The notes under the pieces are model-generated. The model was not told the origin of the DNA. It did no database searches and saw only the letters and a program-made list of their open reading frames with translations. A DNA stretch of 64,000 nt from Lachnospiraceae bacterium. GTDB taxonomy: Bacteria > Bacillota > Clostridia > Lachnospirales > Lachnospiraceae. The position numbers and the translations under genes are program-made. Location: positions 62,001-126,000 of the forward strand of contig JAFYYN010000062.1 of NCBI GenBank assembly GCA_017557525.1, read 5' to 3'. Within the stretch, counting starts at the first letter, position 1. Each line of letters begins with the position of its first letter. Shown here one piece after another: positions 51,312-58,717 of the stretch.

Positions 51312-52406
51312 TTAATTTTTCAAGAAAAATTCGTCAAACCCCTCCGTCTTCCTGACACTTCCGTCTTTATAGATAAATTCTGCCTGAAAATTTGTGATCC
51401 CGGCCTCTTTTTTCAGTCTCTCCACTGTCTCTTCATACCCCACTATAAAGCATGCAGTGCTTAATATATCAGCCTCAAGGCCCGATGCTGACACTATCGT
51501 AACGGATAGCAGATCATTCTCTACAGGGTATCCAGTTCCTGCATCAAGTATATGGTGGTAAATTTTCCCGTCCTTTTCAAAACAACGTTCATAGATACCT
51601 GAAGTCACCACGGCAACACCCCTGACAGATAAAACTTCCTGATATATTACTTCGTTTTCTTTCCCGTCTTCAGCAGTGAAAGGCGATTTTACCGCAACCC
51701 TGAAATCCTCGTATTCACCCGCCTCATTCAGTTTGCCTCCAAGGCATTGCACATTTCCCCCCAAAGAAACGATGGCTGAGTCATATCCTTTTTTCTTCAG
51801 GTATTCACTCAGCTTATCTCCTATATATCCTTTTGCTACAGATCCGAGATCGATCATAGTATCCGGAGATATATCGATGCGATACCCTTCATAACTTTCA
51901 TCAGCGTCCAGGTTCTCTCCCTTTATATCTTCCCACTTTCCCCTGAGGACTATTCTATGGTAGTCAACATATGGCAGTTTTTCCTCTATGGCTTTCACAT
52001 CAGGTACTATATGTTTTTCACTTCCAAAGTCCCACAACTCGCTCACCGGTCTGATAGTTATGTCATATCTTCCATCCATGATCCGTGATATGCTGTAAGC
52101 TTTTTCTATACATTTATACAGATCTTCAGAAACAAAAGCCAAACGTGCCGTACCGGCAGGCGCTGAGTGATTCAGTTTATACAGTTCACTGTCTTCTAAT
52201 GTCGGACTGAATATCTTCTCGTACCTTTCACACTCGCTCATCAGTTCTTTTATTATCGTATCATCATCCGTACCGTAGACAGTAAATGAAACTACAGTAT
52301 CAAAATAAAAGCCGGTACCGGAAACACTTCCGCCAGACCGGCTTTTACATCCTGTAAACATTATGCTAAGTAATAATAATGATATTGATATAATTAATTT
52401 TTTCAT
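51312..52406 (-). CDS. apbE: FAD:protein FMN transferase ApbE, lipoprotein
   Basis: 364 residues from ATG 52406. A lipoprotein signal ends MFTGC, Cys about 20. ApbE transfers FMN from FAD to a Thr in target proteins such as Rnf/Nqr subunits or FMN-binding domains, outside the membrane. Motifs: GGSVSGTGFYFDTVVS, DLGSVAKGYIGDKL (FAD binding), SLGGNVQCLGGK, and HHILDAGTGYPVEND. No Rnf or FMN-binding gene is adjacent. A TTG-initiated form four codons longer is possible. The 3' neighbour is the EF-G-like promoter. Confidence 0.93.
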   Translation of the reverse strand: MKKLIISISLLLLSIMFTGCKSRSGGSVSGTGFYFDTVVSFTVYGTDDDTIIKELMSECERYEKIFSPTLEDSELYKLNHSAPAGTARLAFVSEDLYKCIEKAYSISRIMDGRYDITIRPVSELWDFGSEKHIVPDVKAIEEKLPYVDYHRIVLRGKWEDIKGENLDADESYEGYRIDISPDTMIDLGSVAKGYIGDKLSEYLKKKGYDSAIVSLGGNVQCLGGKLNEAGEYEDFRVAVKSPFTAEDGKENEVIYQEVLSVRGVAVVTSGIYERCFEKDGKIYHHILDAGTGYPVENDLLSVTIVSASGLEADILSTACFIVGYEETVERLKKEAGITNFQAEFIYKDGSVRKTEGFDEFFLKN

Positions 52407-52433
52407 ATCTTTTCTCAAAATCTAAAAATTTTA

Positions 52434-52559
52434 CTCCTTTTCGCTTTGCGGAACGGGTCCCAAGTGGCATAGAGGTAACTCCATTCTGCTTCGCAGAACG
52501 GAGCCGTGTCGTAGGGGTTCCTCCCATTCCGCTTTGCGGAACGGGTCCCTCCCTGCGAC
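52434..52559. repeat. Array of three related hairpins between apbE and the J-protein gene
   Basis: Units at 52434-52461, 52479-52505 and 52521-52549 each follow CTCC..TTC.GC-TT.-GC.GAACGG(G/A)..C. Units 1 and 3 share CGCTTTGCGGAACGGGTCCC (20 bases); unit 2 varies in both arms (TTCTGC/GCAGAA) so that pairing is kept. An outer stem GTCGTAGGG/CCCTGCGAC (52508-52516 with 52551-52559) encloses unit 3. Confidence 0.75.
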
Positions 52560-52561
52560 GA

Positions 52562-53653
52562 TTAACAACAAAGCGGTATCATTATACCACCGCCGCCGCA
52601 AAATAGATTCATAAAGATCATGGCTATACCCACTTTAAGACAGGTATTTCCGGTATTGGCCTTCTGAGGAACAAACATATCGGACCTGCCCTGGTAGTGG
52701 ATAGCTCCGCTCTGGATACCGTTGATCAGCTCATCATACTCAGGTCTTCCGGGCTGCATAGCCTTTGCAGTCCTTGCATGATTTAGGGCGGTAATGCTGT
52801 TGCCCAGTCCAAGATTTGCTATGGCACTATAGTAATACCAGACGTCATTTCTCGTATTCATGGAGTTAAGGATATCCCACGCATCATAGAATTTACGGCT
52901 GTTCAGCTTATTTGCAACAGTCCCGAGCATGCCGTCGGCGTCCTCATTAAACTGCTGATTTTGGCCCGAATAATATCCATAACCTGCGTAGCTGCCGGTA
53001 TTGCTCTGATCGTAGCCGCTTCCGCTGTAATAACCATTATTGCTATAACTGTTATTACTATAGTTGTTATTATAACTGCTGTTATTATAGGTATTGTTAT
53101 TGTAGTTATTACTGTAGTACCCGTTATTACCGGAATTATAGCTGCTATTTGAATTACTTGAGTTACTATTGTAGCTGCCAGAGTTATTAAAGTTAGTCGA
53201 ACTGCTGTTATATCCTGAACTACCTGAGTTAGCCGAGTAGCTTGAACTACCCGAGCTTGAATTGTTACTCGAGTTATTACCAAATCCGGTATTATTCCAG
53301 AATCCGTTGGTATATCTGTCCTTGGTTGCGGTTTCTCTTGTATATTTATCCCTGCTATATGCAGTATTACCTGAGGAACTCCATGACGAACCGGTGTAAC
53401 TGCTACCGGACCCTGCCTGAGAACTTTCTTTCCTTCTTAGATCATCAGGACCGCCGATACCCAGACTTCTCTCATGCATTATCTGCTCATAGGCCTGCTG
53501 GATTTTCTTAAAGGTCTCCTCCGCAGCGTCCTTATTGGGATTATTCAGATTATTATCGGGATGGTACTGCTTACTGAGCTGTCTGTATGCTTTTTTAACA
53601 GTCTGATCGTCATCATACTTCCCAACTCCCAGAACCATATACGGATCTAACAT
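52562..53653 (-). CDS. J-domain protein with prion-like Asn/Ser/Tyr/Gly region
   Basis: 363 residues. N-terminal J-domain (1-65) with His31-Pro32-Asp33, which stimulates DnaK ATPase. Residues about 77-235 are low-complexity; 113-233 is almost only Asn, Ser, Tyr, Gly, with few charges (SGSYNSNSSNSNSSYNSGNN), resembling eukaryotic prion-like domains. Residues 243-303 look like TPR-type helices. The end (about 339-363) is hydrophobic and Cys/Gly-rich, possibly a membrane anchor. There are no Cys-rich zinc fingers, so it is not canonical DnaJ. It lies 14 bases after a DUF5685 gene, with which it is probably co-transcribed. Function unknown; chaperone recruitment to condensates or membrane is speculation. 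Confidence 0.85.
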   Translation of the reverse strand: MLDPYMVLGVGKYDDDQTVKKAYRQLSKQYHPDNNLNNPNKDAAEETFKKIQQAYEQIMHERSLGIGGPDDLRRKESSQAGSGSSYTGSSWSSSGNTAYSRDKYTRETATKDRYTNGFWNNTGFGNNSSNNSSSGSSSYSANSGSSGYNSSSTNFNNSGSYNSNSSNSNSSYNSGNNGYYSNNYNNNTYNNSSYNNNYSNNSYSNNGYYSGSGYDQSNTGSYAGYGYYSGQNQQFNEDADGMLGTVANKLNSRKFYDAWDILNSMNTRNDVWYYYSAIANLGLGNSITALNHARTAKAMQPGRPEYDELINGIQSGAIHYQGRSDMFVPQKANTGNTCLKVGIAMIFMNLFCGGGGIMIPLCC

Positions 53654-53667
53654 AACAAATTACTCCT

Positions 53668-54495
53668 TTAAATCTGTTCCTTGTCGCGTCTAGGCACTGA
53701 ACCGATCTCAAAACCGGTCCAGACTCCTGAATACAGTATATTCTGTAAAATATCATTGTTCTCAACTATAGGAAGCATCTCATAGTTCCTTGTACACTCC
53801 GACATGGTAAGTGTAAGTATTTCCCTGATCGTTTCCCTGTCATTTCCTATGCCCTTTAAAGCATTGAACCTTCCTTTTTCCTTATCACTCTCAAAATCAC
53901 AGTAGGAATCAAGGATATAGATGTATTTACCAAGGAAAAAGCCCATTCTTTCAAGATAACTCTTCCACTCGTCCTCTTTAAACAGGAACAGCTCAGACAT
54001 TATCCTTCCGAAACACCCGGAAGTAAGATCTATATTTTCCTCGCCTGCATTTTCATACTCAGAAAGCTTTTTAAGCTCTTCCTCTATCCTCTTGGACTTT
54101 TCAGGGTACTTCTCCATTACCTTCATTGCCCTTGACTTAAGACCTTTGGCAATACGTCTCTTCTTTCTGTTCTTATCATCATTCCAGTCATCAAGACACT
54201 GATAATAAGTAAGAAGAATATTCATATCAGAAGCATACTCGGTATATTCATTACGCCTTGTTTTATGCTTACTGAAAGGATGTACTATGCATCTGCATTC
54301 AGCTACTGTTGTATTGTCTTCATATAATCCGTCAAGTAGTATCGCAAGGAAAGTAAGATCATAGTTTAAGGTCATTCTTCCCTTAAACCCGAACTTATCC
54401 TTTAAATCCATACAAAGTCCGCAGTAATAGGACCTGTACAGTTCAAAATCCTTAAATTTTATTTCCGGCTTATTTATTATAACATAACCAAACAT
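53668..54495 (-). CDS. DUF5685 family protein
   Basis: 275 residues, largely helical. N-terminal MFGYVIINKPEIKFKDF and YRSYYCGLCMDLK (Cys25, Cys28), ECRCIVHPF (Cys67, Cys69, His72) form a possible metal site. DDWNDD at 102-107 and ILDSYCDFESDKEKG (Asp196, Asp200, Asp204) are Asp clusters at spacings like those of isoprenoid-synthase folds, although no function is known. Paired with the J-domain gene 14 bases downstream; this pairing suggests the two act together. No signal or membrane segment. Confidence 0.75.
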   Translation of the reverse strand: MFGYVIINKPEIKFKDFELYRSYYCGLCMDLKDKFGFKGRMTLNYDLTFLAILLDGLYEDNTTVAECRCIVHPFSKHKTRRNEYTEYASDMNILLTYYQCLDDWNDDKNRKKRRIAKGLKSRAMKVMEKYPEKSKRIEEELKKLSEYENAGEENIDLTSGCFGRIMSELFLFKEDEWKSYLERMGFFLGKYIYILDSYCDFESDKEKGRFNALKGIGNDRETIREILTLTMSECTRNYEMLPIVENNDILQNILYSGVWTGFEIGSVPRRDKEQI

Positions 54496-54524
54496 CCCGG
54501 TATCCTATCCTTTATCAGCTTCAT

Positions 54525-55643
54525 TTAAATATACAGCAATAATACAATATTTCTTAATAATCCCGATTTGAAAAATCCGTGTCTTAACATTATCAGTCTT
54601 TTCATCACAGGATTGTATTCCTTAAGCATACAGAAACGCTTTAAAACCTTAAGCTTTTTCTTCTTTAATATATTCCCATAGCAGCGATAAAAGCATTCCG
54701 CCTGAGCTATGGTCTCATTTATCCTTCTCTTAATGTCTTCAGCATCTGCAGCCCTTTTCTTAACATAACTGCCAAAATCGGTCTGCCCTACCTGATTGGA
54801 GGAGTGCTGTCTGTACATAACGGTCGGCACATGATAAAACCTGACACTGCCAAGTCCGGCACAGATAAGAGCCATCCACCAGTCATGGTATCTGATATAA
54901 TCATAATCATTTCTGAACTTATAACCGTTATTCTTTGAAGGGAAAGTAAGTCTCAAGGCATCAGCGGCAGCCTGATTTATGGCAACCGTACAGCCGATCG
55001 CTTTATTTTCCATAAGCAGATGGCCAAGGTCGCACCTTTTAGCCCTCATATGATTTGTCTTATAGAAAGACTTTTCAAGGAATCGCAAATCCTCATCAAC
55101 AAGTATAGCATCCGTAAAAACCATTGAAGGCTTGTGTTTTCCCCTAACTCTCTCAAGCTTTTTCAGCTTCTTGATGGTAAGGAATATCTTATCCATCAGC
55201 CAGAAATCGTCCTGATCTGCAAACATATAGTACTGGGTGCATTTCTGTGTCTGCGCTGCCCTCGATCTTATCGGATGCTTCACAAAGCTTGCCGCAGAAC
55301 TGGTGATCCTCTTGATGCTTTCAATTTTAGGCCCCTTTGCCTTTTGCTTATAGCCGTTAACAATATTCTGATTGGTGTTTTGCATAACCTTTTCGGAAAC
55401 CCTGTTAAGATTATAGAGGAAAGCATAGGTAGACCCAAAATTATGAGAATTTTTAGCTACAAAGATCTTATGCTTATACTCGGCAGCATACTCAGAGCAT
55501 ATTTCAAAGCTTGAGTCTGTCGATCCATCATCAAACAAATAAAGCTTCCAATTTGAAATGGTAGATTTTATGATAGATTCAATCTGTTCCCTAAGGTATT
55601 TTTCCCCATTGTAAACAGACATGATTATGTTTACATTATACAT
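54525..55643 (-). CDS. Family 2 glycosyltransferase
   Basis: 372 residues. GT-A fold: NIIMSVYNGEKYLREQIESI at the start, LFDDGSTDSS, and FADQDDFWL (metal-binding DxD equivalent, about 155). An insert of about 50 residues (KVMQNTNQNIVNGYKQK) separates the second and third strands. Related to rhamnosyl/galactofuranosyl-type transferases of cell-surface polysaccharide synthesis. It lies 24 bases after the second glycosyltransferase gene. Sugar and acceptor unknown. Confidence 0.86.
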   Translation of the reverse strand: MYNVNIIMSVYNGEKYLREQIESIIKSTISNWKLYLFDDGSTDSSFEICSEYAAEYKHKIFVAKNSHNFGSTYAFLYNLNRVSEKVMQNTNQNIVNGYKQKAKGPKIESIKRITSSAASFVKHPIRSRAAQTQKCTQYYMFADQDDFWLMDKIFLTIKKLKKLERVRGKHKPSMVFTDAILVDEDLRFLEKSFYKTNHMRAKRCDLGHLLMENKAIGCTVAINQAAADALRLTFPSKNNGYKFRNDYDYIRYHDWWMALICAGLGSVRFYHVPTVMYRQHSSNQVGQTDFGSYVKKRAADAEDIKRRINETIAQAECFYRCYGNILKKKKLKVLKRFCMLKEYNPVMKRLIMLRHGFFKSGLLRNIVLLLYI

Positions 55644-55667
55644 AACTTAAACCCCATTTTTGTTACT

Positions 55668-56546
55668 TTAGAACATCTTTCCACATTTAAACCCGGCGAA
55701 TCTAAATGTACAGTCCGCAAAAAACCTTACTGCTTCACCTATCCCGCCATTTTTCAAAGTATATTTAAGACCGTTTTTAACAAATACCATGCCTTCACTC
55801 TCAGAGCTTAGCTTACCGAAAACCTCGGGATGTTCCTTTTGTGATCTTGCTAAGGCCTTGTTACGTTTAAACTGTTCCTTTAATGACAGATTATGTGAAT
55901 GATAGACCAGCGCCTTAGCCGCGTAACTTATACGATAGTCATTTGATAAAGCCTTATAGGCATAGAGCATATCCTCATTGAAATTGACATTTCTTTCAAA
56001 CCCGCCAAGCTCCTTAAACACCTTCATATCATACATCGCACAGACATCCGAGCAGAAAATCGCCTTAATATTTCCCTGCTCAAGCAAGGTCTTATCTTTA
56101 ATTTTAGAAGCTGCTGGATAATTATAATTCCTGGCGTATCTTTCCTTTATAGTAGCATCCTTATATGGCAGCTGTCTTGCGTAGCATACGGCTACCCTGT
56201 CCTTTTTAAACTCCGAAAGCATAACCTCGGTAAGATGCTTATCAACAGGCGTTGCATCCTGAGTCATAAACAGGCAATAGTCGCTTACTACCTTTTCCGC
56301 AGCCTTTTGCCTGGTACCGCCATGATTAAACTCGGACTTCTCTATGGCAGTAACCGTTATCCTTTGGTCCTTAAGATCGTTTTCCTTTAAGCCCTTTAAG
56401 AGCTCAAACTCTCCAAAGTTGTCAGTTACCGTCAGATATATATTAATCTTTTCAGGTTCTAAAGTCTGTTTAAGCAATCTGTCAATTACTGCATACAGGC
56501 GTTTATCAGGATTGCAAACAGGCAGTACTACCTCTAAACTATACAT
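55668..56546 (-). CDS. Family 2 glycosyltransferase (rhamnosyltransferase-like)
   Basis: 292 residues. LEVVLPVCNPDKRLYAVIDRLLKQT, NHGGTRQKAAE and FMTQDATPVD (nucleotide-sugar and metal site) are family signatures, and NFNEDMLYAYKALSN is the acceptor-side motif. It heads a two-gene operon with the next glycosyltransferase, probably for wall or capsule polysaccharide. A terminator-like hairpin lies just upstream (56576-56620). Confidence 0.86.
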   Translation of the reverse strand: MYSLEVVLPVCNPDKRLYAVIDRLLKQTLEPEKINIYLTVTDNFGEFELLKGLKENDLKDQRITVTAIEKSEFNHGGTRQKAAEKVVSDYCLFMTQDATPVDKHLTEVMLSEFKKDRVAVCYARQLPYKDATIKERYARNYNYPAASKIKDKTLLEQGNIKAIFCSDVCAMYDMKVFKELGGFERNVNFNEDMLYAYKALSNDYRISYAAKALVYHSHNLSLKEQFKRNKALARSQKEHPEVFGKLSSESEGMVFVKNGLKYTLKNGGIGEAVRFFADCTFRFAGFKCGKMF

Positions 56547-56575
56547 TTTAATTTCAATTTCTCCCTGTTATAAAT

Positions 56576-56620
56576 AAAAACCACACAATATGACAAGTAT
56601 ATCACATTTATGTGGTTTTT
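56576..56620. terminator. Bidirectional terminator-like hairpin
   Basis: AAAAACCACA (56576-56585) pairs with TGTGGTTTTT (56611-56620). A-rich and U-rich ends flank the stem on both sides. It terminates the coiled-coil gene on the minus strand; the 25-nt loop is unusually long. Confidence 0.6.
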
Positions 56621-56652
56621 ACACCTTCATACTATTAAAAAACCATTAAATA

Positions 56653-57366
56653 TCAATAATTGTTAAAGGTTCCCTCAGGGAAATTATACTCTCCGTCATC
56701 ATCGGGATTTTCAAAATACTCAGCATTCTGATTTGACTCGGGTATAGGCTGGTTTATCTGATTAGGGTCAGCAAAAACACCCTCGGGACTCTGCTTAGCT
56801 TCTCTTAACTCGTCCTGATTAGCCTGAAGTGCAGCAAGATTATTCTTAAGTGCTCCAACAAGTCTTTCAGAATTATCCTTTGCCTCCCTGTATGCCTGAG
56901 AAACAATCTTTTCAATGGTATCAAGGATATCATCAGCATAATTCATAGCCCCACTCTTGATAGTACCAGAATACTGCTCGGCATCAGCTATGATCTTTTC
57001 TGCCTGAGTCTTAGCATTCTGAACCATCTTGTTAGCCTGCTCATATGCACTCTTCATGATCTCGGTCTCTTCAACGAGCTGCTGGGCACGAACTTTTCCG
57101 TCCTCTTCAATCTGTACAGCCTTCTGATTAGCCTCATCAATGATCTCCTGAGCGTCCTCATTTGCCTTTTTGATGATATTTTCGCGGTTAGCTATGATCT
57201 TCTGACAGCGCTTGATCTCATCGGGTATGTGAAGTCTAAGCTCATCTAAAAATCCAAATATATCATCCTTCTGTACAACGATCTTGCTCTGGGTAAGATT
57301 TGTCTTTGCAGATTCTACATACTCATAAAGTTCATTAATGATTTCCTCAATTCTTGACTGTGACAT
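56653..57366 (-). CDS. DivIVA-like coiled-coil protein
   Basis: 237 residues from ATG 57366 (MSQSRIEEIINELYEY), 8 bases after GGAGG; a GTG five codons earlier is less likely. Residues about 45-190 are continuous coiled coil with heptads and the repeated pattern IIxxAxxxAxxIIxxA (ANEDAQEIIDEANQKAVQI); the tail (195-237) is acidic and Asn/Pro-rich. It resembles DivIVA or ATP synthase b/vacuolar subunit-type helices and is often mis-annotated as an ATPase subunit; no catalytic motif exists. It is next to coaD-rsmD, which is a conserved Lachnospiraceae order. Role probably in cell shape or division (inference). Confidence 0.78.
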   Translation of the reverse strand: MSQSRIEEIINELYEYVESAKTNLTQSKIVVQKDDIFGFLDELRLHIPDEIKRCQKIIANRENIIKKANEDAQEIIDEANQKAVQIEEDGKVRAQQLVEETEIMKSAYEQANKMVQNAKTQAEKIIADAEQYSGTIKSGAMNYADDILDTIEKIVSQAYREAKDNSERLVGALKNNLAALQANQDELREAKQSPEGVFADPNQINQPIPESNQNAEYFENPDDDGEYNFPEGTFNNY

Positions 57367-57419
57367 TTTGATATCCTCCACTCAAATGTTAATATATTGC
57401 CGTTTGTCTCGACCGGCGG

Positions 57420-57914
57420 TTAGTTCTTTCTCATTCTTTCTGCTACCTTACGGAACAGGTCATCCTTTATTTCCGGAGGGACAATACCGTTTACATCTCC
57501 TCCGTAAAGAGCTATTTCCTTTGCGATGCTTGAACTTACATAGGAATACTCCTGTGAAGTAGTAAAGAAGATCGTATCAATCTCAGGATTAAGCTTGTGA
57601 TTGATCTGGGCAATCTGCAGCTCATACTCAAAGTCCGTGATAGCCCTGAGACCTCTTACTATCACCTTTGCGCCTATCTTTCTGCCAAAATCCACCGTCA
57701 GCCCGTCAAAAGTCTCAACATAAACATTGGACAGGCTTTGGGTTACCTTTTCTAATAACTCTATCCTCTCATCGACCGAAAACCAGGGATGCTTGGCTGA
57801 GTTTGGAAGTACACCGATAACGAGCTTATCACATACTCCGGCCGCTCTTTTTATAATATCCAGATGTCCCGAGGTTACCGGATCAAATGTTCCGGGGTAT
57901 AATGCTGTTCTCAT
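57420..57914 (-). CDS. coaD: Phosphopantetheine adenylyltransferase
   Basis: 164 residues. YPGTFDPVTSGHLDII (nucleotidyltransferase HxGH-type motif) and SYVSSSIAKEIA are intact. It makes dephospho-CoA from phosphopantetheine and ATP. Preceded by rsmD 34 bases upstream, the usual Firmicute pair. Confidence 0.96.
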   Translation of the reverse strand: MRTALYPGTFDPVTSGHLDIIKRAAGVCDKLVIGVLPNSAKHPWFSVDERIELLEKVTQSLSNVYVETFDGLTVDFGRKIGAKVIVRGLRAITDFEYELQIAQINHKLNPEIDTIFFTTSQEYSYVSSSIAKEIALYGGDVNGIVPPEIKDDLFRKVAERMRKN

Positions 57915-57948
57915 AATCGCACCTCACAAATATGATTATAACATTTTT

Positions 57949-58506
57949 TCATTTATATGCAATAAAAATATGCTTATTTGAACCGTAATTTTTTTCGCGG
58001 GTGATTTTAAGGTTAGTATCCTCTATATAATCAAACTCTGTCTCATCGGAAGCTTCAACCACTATAAAGCCGTCATTCTTTAAAACAGGGTACCTGTCGA
58101 TAGCAAGCAGTACTTCCTTTTCAAGCTCCTTATCATACGGTGGGTCCATAAAGATGATGTCAAATCTTTTGCCCGAGGTATAAAGCCTTGAAATTGCAGA
58201 AGACGCACTCATACGAAGTATCTCAAACTTTCCATCCACTTCATTTAACACTTCCACATTCTTTTTGATGCAGTCAATGGCTGTCCTTCCGTCATCCACA
58301 AATACGCATGAGGATGCACCTCTGCTCAATGCTTCTATACCTATCTGTCCCGATCCTGCAAACAGATCAAGAAAATCTGCTCCATATATATCTGGAGCCA
58401 GTATATTGAATAATGTTTCTTTTATCCTGTCGGTTGTCGGCCTTATCTCGTTTCCCGGCGGGGATACAAGTTTTCTGTGGGCCGCGATGCCTGAAATTAC
58501 TCGCAT
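57949..58506 (-). CDS. rsmD: 16S rRNA (guanine-966-N2) methyltransferase
   Basis: 185 residues. N-terminal MRVISGIAAHRKL, motif I FLDLFAGSGQIGIEALSRGA, and catalytic DPPYD (FMDPPYDKE) are typical. It methylates G966 of 16S rRNA in the 30S subunit. Followed by coaD. The 5' side contains the hairpin array 58528-58717. Confidence 0.94.
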   Translation of the reverse strand: MRVISGIAAHRKLVSPPGNEIRPTTDRIKETLFNILAPDIYGADFLDLFAGSGQIGIEALSRGASSCVFVDDGRTAIDCIKKNVEVLNEVDGKFEILRMSASSAISRLYTSGKRFDIIFMDPPYDKELEKEVLLAIDRYPVLKNDGFIVVEASDETEFDYIEDTNLKITREKNYGSNKHIFIAYK

Positions 58507-58527
58507 AATATTTTATCCTTTATCATT

Positions 58528-58717
58528 CCATCACTACGTGATGGAGCCAGGTCATAATAAATCTACGTTTTGTTCGATGGCTAGATACTCCATCACTGCG
58601 TGATGGAGCCAATTGCAACGGGTATGGGTCATAAGGTTTCGTCAGCCTTCGGCTGCCACCTTATGACAGGTCGGCCGTAACATTTGAATTCATGCCTTCG
58701 GCATGATGGTTACGGCC
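58528..58717. repeat. Hairpin cluster between the EAL gene and rsmD
   Basis: Two 22-bp direct repeats (58528-58549 and 58590-58611, one mismatch) each form CCATCAC/GTGATGG. Then a long hairpin TCATAAGGT/ACCTTATGA (58629-58666) encloses CAGCC-TTC-GGCTG, and another, GGCCGTAAC/GTTACGGCC (58673-58717), encloses CATGCC-TTC-GGCATG. The last ends exactly at the EAL stop codon. No U-tract follows, so they are not ordinary terminators. Confidence 0.75.

Noticed and set aside
52903..53283. Long overlapping frame within the J-protein low-complexity region
   Set aside because: It reads only Ile/Thr/Val-rich residues from repetitive codons, has no ribosome binding site, and lies wholly within the real J-protein gene; it is a shadow of AAT/TAT/AGC repeats.
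58528..58611. Two 22-bp direct repeats taken as a CRISPR or attachment-site pair
   Set aside because: Only two copies 40 bases apart, each a hairpin, with no integrase or cas gene adjoining; better explained as part of the hairpin cluster.
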